Below, piece by piece: positions 1-8,349 of a stretch of DNA of 49,525 nt. This stretch comes from an uncultured Flavobacterium sp. GTDB taxonomy: Bacteria > Bacteroidota > Bacteroidia > Flavobacteriales > Flavobacteriaceae. The notes under the pieces were generated by a model. That model saw nothing but the letters and a program-made list of their open reading frames with translations, had not been told where the DNA came from and did no database searches. Position numbers and translations under genes: made by a program. The stretch is taken from contig NZ_CANRNX010000010.1 in the NCBI RefSeq assembly GCF_947632075.1, positions 1-49,525 on the forward strand, given 5' to 3'. Numbering within the stretch: position 1 is the stretch's first letter; each line of letters begins with the position of its first letter.

Positions 1-90
1 TACTTAATTAGCTTCCTACGGTTCCGTTCAACGGGCTTTCATCTCTTGTCTTCCAGACAAGACGAAAGCTTAGTTATTATGTGACGTTTT
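1..90 (-). repeat. attC-like structured repeat at cassette 3' end (partial)
   Basis: Imperfect inverted repeat directly downstream of the minus-strand orphan gene, truncated by the window edge. Visible pairing: GCTTTC (35-40) with GAAAGC (64-69), and TCTTGTCT (44-51) with AGACAAGA (55-62), loop TCC; one arm carries two extra unpaired bases (ATC against C). A second small hairpin is CCGTT/AACGG at 24-34. On the gene-proximal side it carries TTATGTGACGTTTT (77-90), which recurs inverted at 569-582 with one mismatch. Imperfect stems with extrahelical bases and a conserved end are features of integron attC sites, so I infer a cassette recombination site; the other conserved end would lie just left of base 1. 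It could instead be only a terminator, though no T run follows the stem. Confidence 0.5.
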
Positions 91-109
91 TATTTGTGAT
101 TTCAAAAAC

Positions 110-547
110 TTATCCTTCGTTAACGTGCTTAGTGATATCAGAAAAAGGGTCATAATGATCAATTATCCATTCACCATTCTTAAATATAAATGATATATAA
201 GGTGATAATTCTATATTCTGAGTAATATACAAGTTATCTCCTTCATTTGGAATATACTCAAAGTCAAAACAATTTTCTATATTTAAATTCAATGCTATCC
301 ATTCAGCATTAAGCCCATTTCCTATATCATCAGTTGGGAAAATATATCGACCTAACTCATAATTTTCTTCATCTTTTCCGATATATCTGTATAAGTGCCA
401 AACGTAAATTATTGGAATTTCGTCATTTTTTTTGTTTGGTATCTTAACAAGCTTGCCTTTAATTTTTTTGTATAAATCCTGTTTTCTATATTTAATCTTT
501 TCTCCATTACAAGTACAAAGTTTGATACCCTTGTTAAAATCACACAT
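110..547 (-). CDS. Orphan hypothetical protein, candidate gene cassette
   Basis: A 145-residue soluble protein with no signal peptide or membrane segment, which I do not recognise. The N-terminus is Cys-rich (C2, C11, C13 in MCDFNKGIKLCTCNG), the middle is acidic and aromatic, and it ends FKNGEWIIDHYDPFSDITKHVNEG. It is transcribed away from the tyrosine recombinase that starts about 175 nt further on. The gene is bracketed by two inverted copies of a 14-bp motif (TTATGTGACRTTTT, at 77-90 and 569-582), and a structured repeat follows its stop codon. A single orphan gene with its own 3' structured repeat, divergent from an integrase, is how integron cassettes are arranged. Function unknown; no toxin, nuclease or enzyme motif is visible. 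No convincing TAnnTTTG promoter was found upstream, so it may depend on a promoter in the integrase-cassette interval. Confidence 0.7.
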   Translation of the reverse strand: MCDFNKGIKLCTCNGEKIKYRKQDLYKKIKGKLVKIPNKKNDEIPIIYVWHLYRYIGKDEENYELGRYIFPTDDIGNGLNAEWIALNLNIENCFDFEYIPNEGDNLYITQNIELSPYISFIFKNGEWIIDHYDPFSDITKHVNEG

Positions 548-566
548 ATCTTTTGGTTTGCAGGTC

Positions 567-590
567 TTAAAATGTCACATAACATTTATA
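567..590. repeat. Candidate core recombination site (attI-like)
   Basis: A 9-6-9 arrangement: arms TTAAAATGT (567-575) and ACATTTATA (582-590, inverted, 7 of 9 positions matching) around CACATA (576-581). This geometry resembles the paired arms plus 6-8 bp crossover region used by tyrosine recombinases such as Xer and Cre. CACATA with the left arm recurs at 77-90 on the other side of the orphan gene, where the second arm is degenerate. The site lies between the cassette-like gene and the recombinase, the position attI has in an integron. That the two copies are recombination partners is inferred; only the motif and its placement are seen. Confidence 0.45.
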
Positions 591-722
591 TAGTCGCAAT
601 ATACAAATAAAAAGTAAATGTTAAAAAATATATGTAAATTCACTACTTTAAGGGAGTTGTAAAAAAAATGAATTACGTAATTTGTATTGTTTTAAATAAA
701 TAAGCGCAACTATTTTTTATTG

Positions 723-1799
723 ATGATTGAGTTTTTTATAAATATTGAGGTTTTTGAAGGGGAACATCGCGATAAAGAAGTTCTTTGGATTCGTATGCCT
801 AACCTGACTTCCTATAAACTATTTTTAAAACAAAATATTCCAAGTGCAAAGTGGTCAAACTCAAGAAAAATGTGGTACGTTTCGGACGCTATTTTTAATA
901 GAAAATTTCTAAAGATTCAACTCAAACAGTATAATGGATATTCTTTATTAAAGAAGATTCATGATATCAATAAATCTCAATTAACTCGGTACATTGATCA
1001 ACTTCGATTAAAAGCTTACAGTGAAAGTACAATTAAAACTTATGCAGTTGAATTTGCGCAATGGCTTTATATTTTAAACGATTTTTCGGTTTTAGAAACT
1101 AACCATGAACAATTAAGATCTTACATGTTGTATTGTATTAAAGATTTAAAACTTTCAGAAAATCAAATTCATAGTCGTTTAAATGCTCTAAAATTTTATT
1201 ATGAAAAAGTTTTAATGCGAGAAACTTTCTTCTTTGAGATTCCAAGACCTAAAAAAAATTCAGCTCTTCCAAAAGTACTTTCAACTAAAGAAATTAAACG
1301 ATTATTTGAAGTTACTTCGAATCTTAAGCATTTAATGATTTTGAAAATGGGGTATGGGCTTGGGCTTCGAGTTAGTGAAATTACTAATCTTAAAATTGCA
1401 AATATAGATTCTAATCGAATGATTGTTCATATTCAAGGTGCTAAAGGTAAAAAAGATAGGTATGTTCCTTTACCTTTTACTATTTTAGATGAATTAAGAA
1501 TTTACTACAAACAGTTCAAACCAAAAGTTTATTTGTTTGAAACGAAACCAGAAAATGCTATTTCAACTCGTACTGTTCAGCTAATTTTTAAAACTTCGAA
1601 AGAAAAAGCAAATATTATTAAAAATGTTGGAATTCATGGATTAAGACATAGTTACGCAACTCATTTATTAGAATACGGAACGGATATGTCTATAATTCAA
1701 AAATTACTTGGGCACAACAATGTTAAAACCACAGAAGTTTATGCTAAAGTTACCAATACTATTTTTAATAAATTACGAAGTCCGTTAGATGAATTATAG
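723..1799 (+). CDS. Tyrosine recombinase/integrase with extra N-terminal domain
   Basis: Site-specific recombinase of about 358 residues. The XerC/D-like part has a SAM-like DNA-binding domain (about residues 80-175) and a catalytic domain (about 185-355) with all expected residues, numbered from the upstream TTG: R217 (GLGLRVSE), K244 region (GAKGKKDR), H306-x-x-R309 (HGLRHSYATH), H332 (LLGHNN) and nucleophile Y341 (TTEVYAKV). Residues 1-75 are an additional domain with an AKWSNSRKMWYV motif, seen in some Bacteroidota integrases and faintly reminiscent of the HARP domain of annealing helicases (inference). The IntI-specific insertion is absent, so this is not a classical integron integrase. 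ATG 723 is preferred over the adjacent in-frame TTG at 720. It is divergent from the cassette-like gene, and a bidirectional terminator follows the stop. Confidence 0.9.
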   Translation: MIEFFINIEVFEGEHRDKEVLWIRMPNLTSYKLFLKQNIPSAKWSNSRKMWYVSDAIFNRKFLKIQLKQYNGYSLLKKIHDINKSQLTRYIDQLRLKAYSESTIKTYAVEFAQWLYILNDFSVLETNHEQLRSYMLYCIKDLKLSENQIHSRLNALKFYYEKVLMRETFFFEIPRPKKNSALPKVLSTKEIKRLFEVTSNLKHLMILKMGYGLGLRVSEITNLKIANIDSNRMIVHIQGAKGKKDRYVPLPFTILDELRIYYKQFKPKVYLFETKPENAISTRTVQLIFKTSKEKANIIKNVGIHGLRHSYATHLLEYGTDMSIIQKLLGHNNVKTTEVYAKVTNTIFNKLRSPLDEL

Positions 1800-1813
1800 T
1801 TAGTTAAATAAAA

Positions 1814-1845
1814 AAAAGCTGTAAATTTTTAGTATTACAGCTTTT
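1814..1845. terminator. Bidirectional intrinsic terminator
   Basis: Stem AAAAGCTGTAA (1814-1824) with TTACAGCTTTT (1835-1845) and a 10-nt loop. It lies between the convergent integrase and lipoprotein genes, and the flanking A and T tracts let it serve both. Confidence 0.75.
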
Positions 1846-1849
1846 AATT

Positions 1850-2224
1850 TTATTCAGAAACCTTTTTAATAGTTCCTCTTTCTTTATTTTTTGAACCTAC
1901 AATTCCGTATTCAAAAATATATTCATTTTCAGATGTATTTAAAATCTTCATGTGAACCGCTTTCTTTTCTTGCATGTTTTTAGGATGAAGTTTTTCAAGA
2001 ACATATTCACAATCGTTTATCCAACGAATTGAAGCAGTATCGGTTTTTCCGCTATATGTTTCAATTTCAATAGAATCTTTTCTTATAAAGGTTGAAGAAT
2101 GTTTTACTCCATCAATTTCTTGTTCAAAAACAAAAGTACCTGTTCTAAAATCAGCACAATTTCTTTCTTGATTATAGCATGATGCCAAACTAATTAAGCA
2201 AATTCCAAAAAATATTTTCTTCAT
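1850..2224 (-). CDS. Small lipoprotein of unknown function
   Basis: A 124-residue protein with a lipoprotein signal peptide: charged start MKKIFF, short hydrophobic stretch, lipobox LASC with C16 as lipidation site. The mature part is beta-rich (RTGTFVFEQEIDGVKHSSTF, then alternating strands). Such small lipoproteins sit next to DUF6095 and murQ in flavobacteria and are sometimes mislabelled as topoisomerase IV; nothing here resembles a topoisomerase. It is the last gene of the murQ-DUF6095-lipoprotein unit, 3 nt after the preceding gene. Function unknown; envelope location is inferred from the lipobox. Confidence 0.8.
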   Translation of the reverse strand: MKKIFFGICLISLASCYNQERNCADFRTGTFVFEQEIDGVKHSSTFIRKDSIEIETYSGKTDTASIRWINDCEYVLEKLHPKNMQEKKAVHMKILNTSENEYIFEYGIVGSKNKERGTIKKVSE

Positions 2225-2227
2225 AAA

Positions 2228-2470
2228 TTATTTATCAATATTATCATTAAAAAAACCTTTAACCATAGTAACAATTCCTCTAAAAAATAAAAGCATAGAG
2301 AAAAGGCAAATTAAAATTCCAATAGCAAGAATTGGATAATAAAAAGGATGTCCTTCGTTTTTAAATGCCGAATTAATTACAATTGGCCCAACAAACATTA
2401 AAGGAATTGCCATAGATACTTTTCTTATTCCTTTAAAAACAGTTGCTTTATCAAAATCTGGTGCTGCCAT
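2228..2470 (-). CDS. DUF6095 family membrane protein
   Basis: An 80-residue protein with two transmembrane helices (about residues 17-35 and 44-66) joined by a short loop (NEGHPFYYP), with a basic-acidic N-terminus and a short C-terminal tail. Sequence and place beside murQ fit the flavobacterial DUF6095 family, whose function is unknown. Its start codon overlaps the murQ stop (TAATG), so the two are probably translationally coupled. Whether it takes part in MurNAc uptake or recycling cannot be told from the sequence. Confidence 0.8.
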   Translation of the reverse strand: MAAPDFDKATVFKGIRKVSMAIPLMFVGPIVINSAFKNEGHPFYYPILAIGILICLFSMLLFFRGIVTMVKGFFNDNIDK

Positions 2471-3282
2471 TATTTTATATAATTTTTCAGTACGTTATGC
2501 ACGTTTCCGTAAGTTTCTAATAATTTTTTTGCTTCGATTAAATCGATATTTAATTCATCTACCAACATCATTTGTGCTCTATATACTAATTTGTCGTTAG
2601 AAAGTTTCATGTGAACCATTTTATTTCCTTTCACTTTTCCTAACTGAATCATAGTTGTAGTAGAAATCATATTTAAAACCAATTTCTGAGCTGTTCCGGC
2701 TTTCATACGAGAACTTCCTGTAACAAATTCAGGACCTACAATTATTTCAATTGGAAAATCAACTGCCTTTGAAAGTGGACTTTCAGGATTACTAGTGATA
2801 CAAGCGGTTGGAATATTATTTTCTTTACAGAATTGTATTCCTCCTAAAACGTAAGGAGTGGTTCCACTTGCTGCAATACCAACTATAAAATCATTTTCAT
2901 TTATTTGATATGAAGATAAGTCAATTTCAGCTTGTTGTAAATCATCTTCGGCGTTTTCAACTGCTTTTCTAATTGCTGTATCTCCACCTGCAATTAATCC
3001 AATAACCAAATCATAAGAAACTCCGTAAGTTGGCGGACATTCTGAGGCGTCTAAAATCCCTAATCTTCCTGAAGTTCCTGCACCGATATAAAATAATCTC
3101 CCACCACTTTTTAATTGAGAAACTATATTTTGAACTACAACTTCAATTTGCGGTATAGCTTTTTCAACTGCTAATGGAACAGTTTGATCTTCTTGATTTA
3201 TATTAATAAGAATTTCGTTAACAGACATTTGATCTAACGATTCGTATCGTGAATTTGATTCTGTGATTTTGTTGAAACTCAT
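2470..3282 (-). CDS. murQ: N-acetylmuramic acid 6-phosphate etherase
   Basis: Cleaves the lactyl ether of MurNAc-6-phosphate to give GlcNAc-6-phosphate and D-lactate, a cytoplasmic step in peptidoglycan recycling. The 270-residue protein has the SIS sugar-phosphate fold and the family signature GAGTSGRLGILDASECPP (about residues 67-84) with the catalytic Glu of SECPP at 81, and a second conserved acidic segment AVENAEDD near 108-115. It is shorter than the roughly 298-residue enterobacterial enzyme because the C-terminus is trimmed. It is first in the unit with DUF6095 and the lipoprotein. A TAAATTTG -7-type box lies at 3303-3310 on the minus strand, with no clear -33 element. The BadF-type kinase at 6226-7071 could supply phosphorylated substrate. 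Confidence 0.95.
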   Translation of the reverse strand: MSFNKITESNSRYESLDQMSVNEILININQEDQTVPLAVEKAIPQIEVVVQNIVSQLKSGGRLFYIGAGTSGRLGILDASECPPTYGVSYDLVIGLIAGGDTAIRKAVENAEDDLQQAEIDLSSYQINENDFIVGIAASGTTPYVLGGIQFCKENNIPTACITSNPESPLSKAVDFPIEIIVGPEFVTGSSRMKAGTAQKLVLNMISTTTMIQLGKVKGNKMVHMKLSNDKLVYRAQMMLVDELNIDLIEAKKLLETYGNVHNVLKNYIK

Positions 3283-3377
3283 AGGTTTAGTATTATTCTC
3301 AACAAATTTAAGACAAAATATATTGGTTTACCTTAGAAATAAATAATATTTAGAAATGTTTTCTTGAAAAAAAGGCT

Positions 3378-3385
3378 AATTTTGC
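3378..3385 (+). promoter_or_regulatory. -7 element of rnpB promoter
   Basis: TAATTTTG matches the Bacteroidota TAnnTTTG element and ends 5 nt before the inferred 5' end of RNase P RNA (3391), the usual distance. No good TTTG -33 box is present at the expected spacing. Confidence 0.65.
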
Positions 3386-3390
3386 ACCAT

Positions 3391-3710
3391 AATAGTAGAC
3401 CGCCTTATCGCTGGTTTTTAAATCAGAGGAAAGTCTGGGCACCATAGAGTAAGCTTAGCGGGTAACACCCGTCCGCCGTGAGGTGAGGACAAGTGCAACA
3501 GAAAGAATGTACAGGTAATGCTGTAGTGAAATCAGGTAAACTCTTTGCGGTGAAATGCCATGTAAACCAACGTTTGAGGGCTACTCGCTTGATGTTGGAG
3601 GGTAGGCAGATGGAACTTTTGAGTAATTGAAAGTCTAGATAAATGATAAGGAAAAGCACTTCTTTTATTAAGAAGTGCTTTTACAGAACCCGGCTTATAG
3701 GTCTACTATT
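3391..3710 (+). ncRNA. rnpB: RNase P RNA (type A)
   Basis: Catalytic RNA that matures tRNA 5' ends. Conserved blocks are visible: GAGGAAAGTCTGGGC (about 3427-3441) near the 5' end, the CAACAGAAAG block (about 3497-3506), GGTAAACTC (about 3535-3543), and ACAGAACCCGGCTTA (about 3683-3697) near the 3' end. The ends pair as P1: AATAGTAGACC (3391-3401) with GGTCTACTATT (3700-3710), which fixes both boundaries. A strong variable hairpin GAAAAGCACTTC/GAAGTGCTTTT lies at about 3651-3682 just before the 3' conserved block. The 3' end overlaps the stop codon of the convergent DUF2200 gene. Confidence 0.96.
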
Positions 3711-4068
3711 TTCTTAAAATCTTTTCCATAGATTTTCCTTTAGCTAATTCGTCAATTAATTTATCTAAATATCGAGCTTGCTTGGTCAATGGAGTTTGAA
3801 TTTCTTCAATTTTATAACCACAAATACTTCCTTTGATTAATATAGCATTCGGATTTAATTCAGCGCGTTCAAAAAAAGTTTCAAAAGTAACTTTTTCTTC
3901 TATTAATTCGTTCAATTTTATTTCATTAAAACCTGTTAGCCATTCAATAACTTCATGTAATTCTTTTACCGAACGTCCTTTGGTTTCGATTTTTTTTACA
4001 TAATGAGGGTAAACTGACGCAAAAGTAAGTCTAGCAATTTTTGCATCATGTTCTGGAGTGGTAGCCAT
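3706..4068 (-). CDS. DUF2200 family protein
   Basis: A 120-residue cytoplasmic protein matching DUF2200: start [28 protein letters not shown], then a helical body with the conserved WLTGF segment (about 48-52) and a C-terminal stretch including [27 protein letters not shown]. The family is widespread and of unknown function. Its TAG stop (3706-3708) lies inside the 3' strand of the RNase P P1 helix, so the two convergent transcripts overlap by a few nucleotides. It stands alone, with pfkA divergent upstream. Confidence 0.9.
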   Translation of the reverse strand: MATTPEHDAKIARLTFASVYPHYVKKIETKGRSVKELHEVIEWLTGFNEIKLNELIEEKVTFETFFERAELNPNAILIKGSICGYKIEEIQTPLTKQARYLDKLIDELAKGKSMEKILRK

Positions 4069-4186
4069 AATAATAGTAAACTAAAAATTAAAGGAAAGTT
4101 AAATGAAAATATCAAAATAAAAAAATCAAAAGTATCAAATAGTATGTACATTTTTCATTAAATTTACCTAAACAACTAAAAAAAAT

Positions 4187-5176
4187 ATGAGTTTAAATAA
4201 AATCAAAAATATTGCTGTTTTAACTTCTGGCGGTGATGCTCCAGGGATGAATGCAGCTATAAGAGCTGTGGTTCGTTCTTGTGCTTACTACAATATTAAA
4301 TGTTTTGGTGTTTATAGAGGTTTTCAAGGTTTAATAGAAGGAGATTTTAAAGAACTTGGACCACGTGATGTAAAATATATTGTAAGTAAAGGAGGTACCT
4401 TTTTAAAAACTGCTCGTTCAAAAGATTTTGCAACTTCAGAAGGTAGAATTCAAGCTTATGAGAATTTAAAAAAACAAGAAATCGATGGTTTAATTATTAT
4501 TGGTGGCGATGGCAGTTTTACAGGTGGTTTAGTTTTTAGTAAAGAATTTAATATTCCTGTTATTGGAATCCCTGGAACTATTGATAACGATATTGCTGGT
4601 ACAAGTCACACTATTGGTTTTGATACTGCATTAAATACAGTTATTGATGCTGTAGATAAAATTCGTGATACGGCAACTTCTCATAAACGTTTATTTTTTG
4701 TTGAAGTTATGGGACGCGATGCTGGTCATTTAGCGTTAAATTCTGGAATTGGAGCAGGAGCAGAAGAAATATTAATACCAGAAGAAAACATCGGACTACC
4801 TAAATTATTAGATAAATTAAAACGAAGTAAAGCCTCAGGAAAGTCTTCATGTATTGTTATTGTTTCTGAAGGTGGAAAAATTGGAAAAAATGTTTTTGAA
4901 TTAAGTGACTACGTAGAAGAGCATTTGCCAGAGTATGATGTTCGAGTATCTGTTTTAGGACATATGCAAAGAGGTGGATCACCATCTTGTTTTGATCGCG
5001 TTTTAGCAAGTCGTTTAGGTGTAAAGGCGGTTGAATTACTTTTAGAAGGAAATTCAAAAGTGATGGTTGGCTTAATCAATGATCAAGTTAAAACAACTCC
5101 TTTAGAAAAAGCGATTAAAGGAACCACATCGATAGATGAAGAATTATTAAGAATATCTGATATTCTTTCAGTTTAA
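4187..5176 (+). CDS. pfkA: ATP-dependent 6-phosphofructokinase
   Basis: Phosphorylates fructose 6-phosphate to fructose 1,6-bisphosphate, the committed step of glycolysis. The 329-residue length fits bacterial PfkA. Motifs: TSGGDAPGMNAAIRAVVR (about 13-30, ATP binding), GGDGSF near 103-108, the catalytic GTIDNDI (about 126-132), MGRDAGHLAL and GHMQRGGSPS. The GGDG plus TIDNDI combination indicates an ATP-dependent rather than pyrophosphate-dependent enzyme. It is followed 12 nt later by gap, so the two glycolytic genes form an operon. The upstream gap of 118 nt to the divergent DUF2200 gene holds only a weak promoter-like TAAATTTA near 4162. Confidence 0.97.
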   Translation: MSLNKIKNIAVLTSGGDAPGMNAAIRAVVRSCAYYNIKCFGVYRGFQGLIEGDFKELGPRDVKYIVSKGGTFLKTARSKDFATSEGRIQAYENLKKQEIDGLIIIGGDGSFTGGLVFSKEFNIPVIGIPGTIDNDIAGTSHTIGFDTALNTVIDAVDKIRDTATSHKRLFFVEVMGRDAGHLALNSGIGAGAEEILIPEENIGLPKLLDKLKRSKASGKSSCIVIVSEGGKIGKNVFELSDYVEEHLPEYDVRVSVLGHMQRGGSPSCFDRVLASRLGVKAVELLLEGNSKVMVGLINDQVKTTPLEKAIKGTTSIDEELLRISDILSV

Positions 5177-6204
<1,028 letters not shown>

Positions 6205-6225
6205 TAAGGGTAAAATGTAACTTAA

Positions 6226-7071
6226 ATGAAATTAGTAGTAGATAGCGGTTCAACAAAAGCAGATTGGATTTTATTTAATTCAGAAGGTAGTTTTGTTAAA
6301 ACATTTCAAACTTTAGGGTTAAATCCCGAAGTAGTTTCTGAAGATGAAGTTCTAAAGAGATTAAATGTTTCAGAAGATTTAATGAGCTTACAAACAAAAG
6401 TTGAAGAAATTCATTTTTATGGATCTGGTTGTGGAACCAAACGTTCTAAAGAAAATATGCTTTCTGCACTTAAAAAGTTTTTTGTTGCTACTCAGAATTT
6501 TATAGTTAAAGAAGATACCTATGCGGCGGTTTATGCTACTTGCAAAGCAAATGAAAATGCGATTGTTTGTATAAACGGAACAGGTTCTAATTGTAGTTAT
6601 TTTAATGGAACAGAAGTAATTCAAGCTGTAGATTCATTAGGTTATTTAGCAATGGATGATTGTGGAGGTGTTCAATTTGGCCGTGAAATGATTCGTGCAT
6701 ATTTCTTTAAAACAATGCCTGATTATTTACGTTTGAAGTTCGCCGAGCGTTATGATTTAAATTCAGATACTATTAAAAATCGCTTTTATAAAACTGAAAA
6801 TCCGAATGCTTATTTAGCCTCATTTCTTCCTTTTTTAATTGAATATAAAGAAGAAGAATTTTCAAAGAATTTAATTGAAAGTCAAATTCAATTTTTTATA
6901 GATCATTATATTAAACAATTTGAGAATTATAACGAAGTTTCAATTCATTTTGTTGGCTCAGTAGCTTATTTATTACAAAACGAGTTTGAATCTGTTTTAT
7001 TAAAAAATAATTTAATTCCAGGAAAGTTTTATCAAAAACCGCTTGATGGTTTAATAAATTTCTACAAATAA
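6226..7071 (+). CDS. BadF/BadG-type amino-sugar kinase (GlcNAc or MurNAc kinase)
   Basis: A 281-residue ASKHA-fold kinase. The phosphate-1 motif VDSGSTKADWILF is at the N-terminus (about 4-16), the phosphate-2 motif CINGTGSNCSYF near 112-123 and the AMDDCGGVQFGREMIRAYF segment near 142-160. Bacteroidota members are annotated as N-acetylglucosamine kinases, and relatives (MurK) phosphorylate MurNAc and GlcNAc. With murQ about 3 kb away, a role in phosphorylating recycled cell-wall sugars is plausible but inferred. Alternatives are other hexosamine kinases or a BadF ATPase of different specificity. A strong terminator follows directly. Confidence 0.85.
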   Translation: MKLVVDSGSTKADWILFNSEGSFVKTFQTLGLNPEVVSEDEVLKRLNVSEDLMSLQTKVEEIHFYGSGCGTKRSKENMLSALKKFFVATQNFIVKEDTYAAVYATCKANENAIVCINGTGSNCSYFNGTEVIQAVDSLGYLAMDDCGGVQFGREMIRAYFFKTMPDYLRLKFAERYDLNSDTIKNRFYKTENPNAYLASFLPFLIEYKEEEFSKNLIESQIQFFIDHYIKQFENYNEVSIHFVGSVAYLLQNEFESVLLKNNLIPGKFYQKPLDGLINFYK

Positions 7072-7072
7072 A

Positions 7073-7106
7073 AACAAGGGTTCAGATGAAAATCTGAACC
7101 CTTGTT
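7073..7106. terminator. Intrinsic terminator between convergent genes
   Basis: Perfect 15-bp stem AACAAGGGTTCAGAT (7073-7087) with its complement (7092-7106) around a GAAA loop. It overlaps the DUF445 stop codon and can stop transcription from both sides. Confidence 0.85.
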
Positions 7107-8349
7107 ATATAATATATTGACTTAAAAAATAGATAACTAAACCAACGAGTCCGCCAACAAGAGTTCCGTTGATTCTAATAAACTGTAAGTCTTTTCCAAC
7201 TTCTAATTCTAATTTATTACTAATCTCGCGCCCTTCCCAATCTTTAACTGTATTAGAAATAATATTTCCAATTTCTTTACTGTTTTTCAAAGCAAGTTTA
7301 TAAACAAATTTATGAATTGTTTTATTGATTTTATTTCTAGTGTTTTCGTTTTGGGCTATATTATTTTGTATTTCAATTAAGTATTTTTCTAGATATTTGT
7401 TTAATGTCGAATTTTCATCTTCTAAATTAGAGAGTAAACTTTCTTTTGTCTCAATCCACACTTTTAGAGTGTAGTTCTCTATATTCTCATCAGTAATTAA
7501 ATTTTGTTTCAGATTATCGAATCGTTTTTTCCAAATTTCATCTGTTTTGAAAGAAGAACTTATTTCATACAATTTCGAAGTAATATCATTTCGTATACTA
7601 TGATTACTGTTGTTTTCAATTTCTTCTAAAAACGATAGAATTCCAGAAATTAATTGATTGGTTACAGCTTTGCCTCCAATTAACCCGAGAATAGGATTTT
7701 TTTCAACTACTTTATCATAAATAACTACTTTGTTATTTTCAACGTAATGTTTTGCCGAAGGTATTAACAAAGAAATTAAACGTTGGTGTTCATTATTTTC
7801 AATAGCATAAAATAATCCTTTTGAAGCCAAGTCAGATAAATTTATATCATATGAAATTTCTTTTATTTTTTTAGATATCAGATTAGAAATTTCTTGATTA
7901 TCGATTTTTAATAGAATAGATTTTAAAATATTATTTATCTCTTTTTTAGTTTTTATTAGATTATTTTCTTTTGAAAGCCAATCAATAATAAAAGTGCTTA
8001 AATCAATTTTAGTTACATAAGGTCGTATTGTTTTAGAATTTAAAAAGTTTTCACTCACAAATAAACCTAAGTTTTCACCTAATGTATTTTTATTATTGCT
8101 TATTAGATTTGTGTGCGGAATTTTAATTCCTAACGGATGTTTAAAAAGAGCAGTGACAGCAAACCAATCCGCAAGAGCACCAACCATCGCAGCTTCAGAA
8201 AAAGCTTTAATATAACCAATCCAATTTGTGTTAATTCTTTGTTGCAGATATAACATTAACAAATAAATTAATCCCATTAGAACAAATAGGGAAGTGGCTA
8301 AAAATTTATGTTTTTGTAATTGTTTCTTTTTTTTCTTCATTTGTGTCAT
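7105..8349 (-). CDS. DUF445 family membrane protein (YjiN-like)
   Basis: A 414-residue inner-membrane protein with an N-terminal transmembrane helix (about 18-36), the DUF445 hallmark FSEAAMVGALADWFAVTALFKHPLGIKIPHTNLI (about 50-83), a long helical periplasmic or cytoplasmic middle, and a C-terminal membrane segment INGTLVGGLVGLVIYFLSQYII. This matches the YjiN family, whose function is unknown. The N-terminus is lysine-rich (MKKKKKQLQKHK); the second Met at codon 4 is an equally good start. It is monocistronic, with 420 nt of AT-rich DNA upstream. Confidence 0.9.
   Translation of the reverse strand: MTQMKKKKKQLQKHKFLATSLFVLMGLIYLLMLYLQQRINTNWIGYIKAFSEAAMVGALADWFAVTALFKHPLGIKIPHTNLISNNKNTLGENLGLFVSENFLNSKTIRPYVTKIDLSTFIIDWLSKENNLIKTKKEINNILKSILLKIDNQEISNLISKKIKEISYDINLSDLASKGLFYAIENNEHQRLISLLIPSAKHYVENNKVVIYDKVVEKNPILGLIGGKAVTNQLISGILSFLEEIENNSNHSIRNDITSKLYEISSSFKTDEIWKKRFDNLKQNLITDENIENYTLKVWIETKESLLSNLEDENSTLNKYLEKYLIEIQNNIAQNENTRNKINKTIHKFVYKLALKNSKEIGNIISNTVKDWEGREISNKLELEVGKDLQFIRINGTLVGGLVGLVIYFLSQYII

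Noticed and set aside
723..1799. Recombinase as the chromosomal XerC/XerD or as a classical IntI
   Set aside because: The extra N-terminal domain makes it longer than Xer proteins (about 300), and the IntI-specific insertion is missing.
3423..3659. Open frame of 78 codons on the minus strand
   Set aside because: It lies wholly inside RNase P RNA on the opposite strand and resembles no protein.
3651..3682. GAAAAGCACTTC/GAAGTGCTTTT hairpin read as a terminator
   Set aside because: It lies before the conserved 3' block of RNase P RNA and is a structural helix of that RNA.
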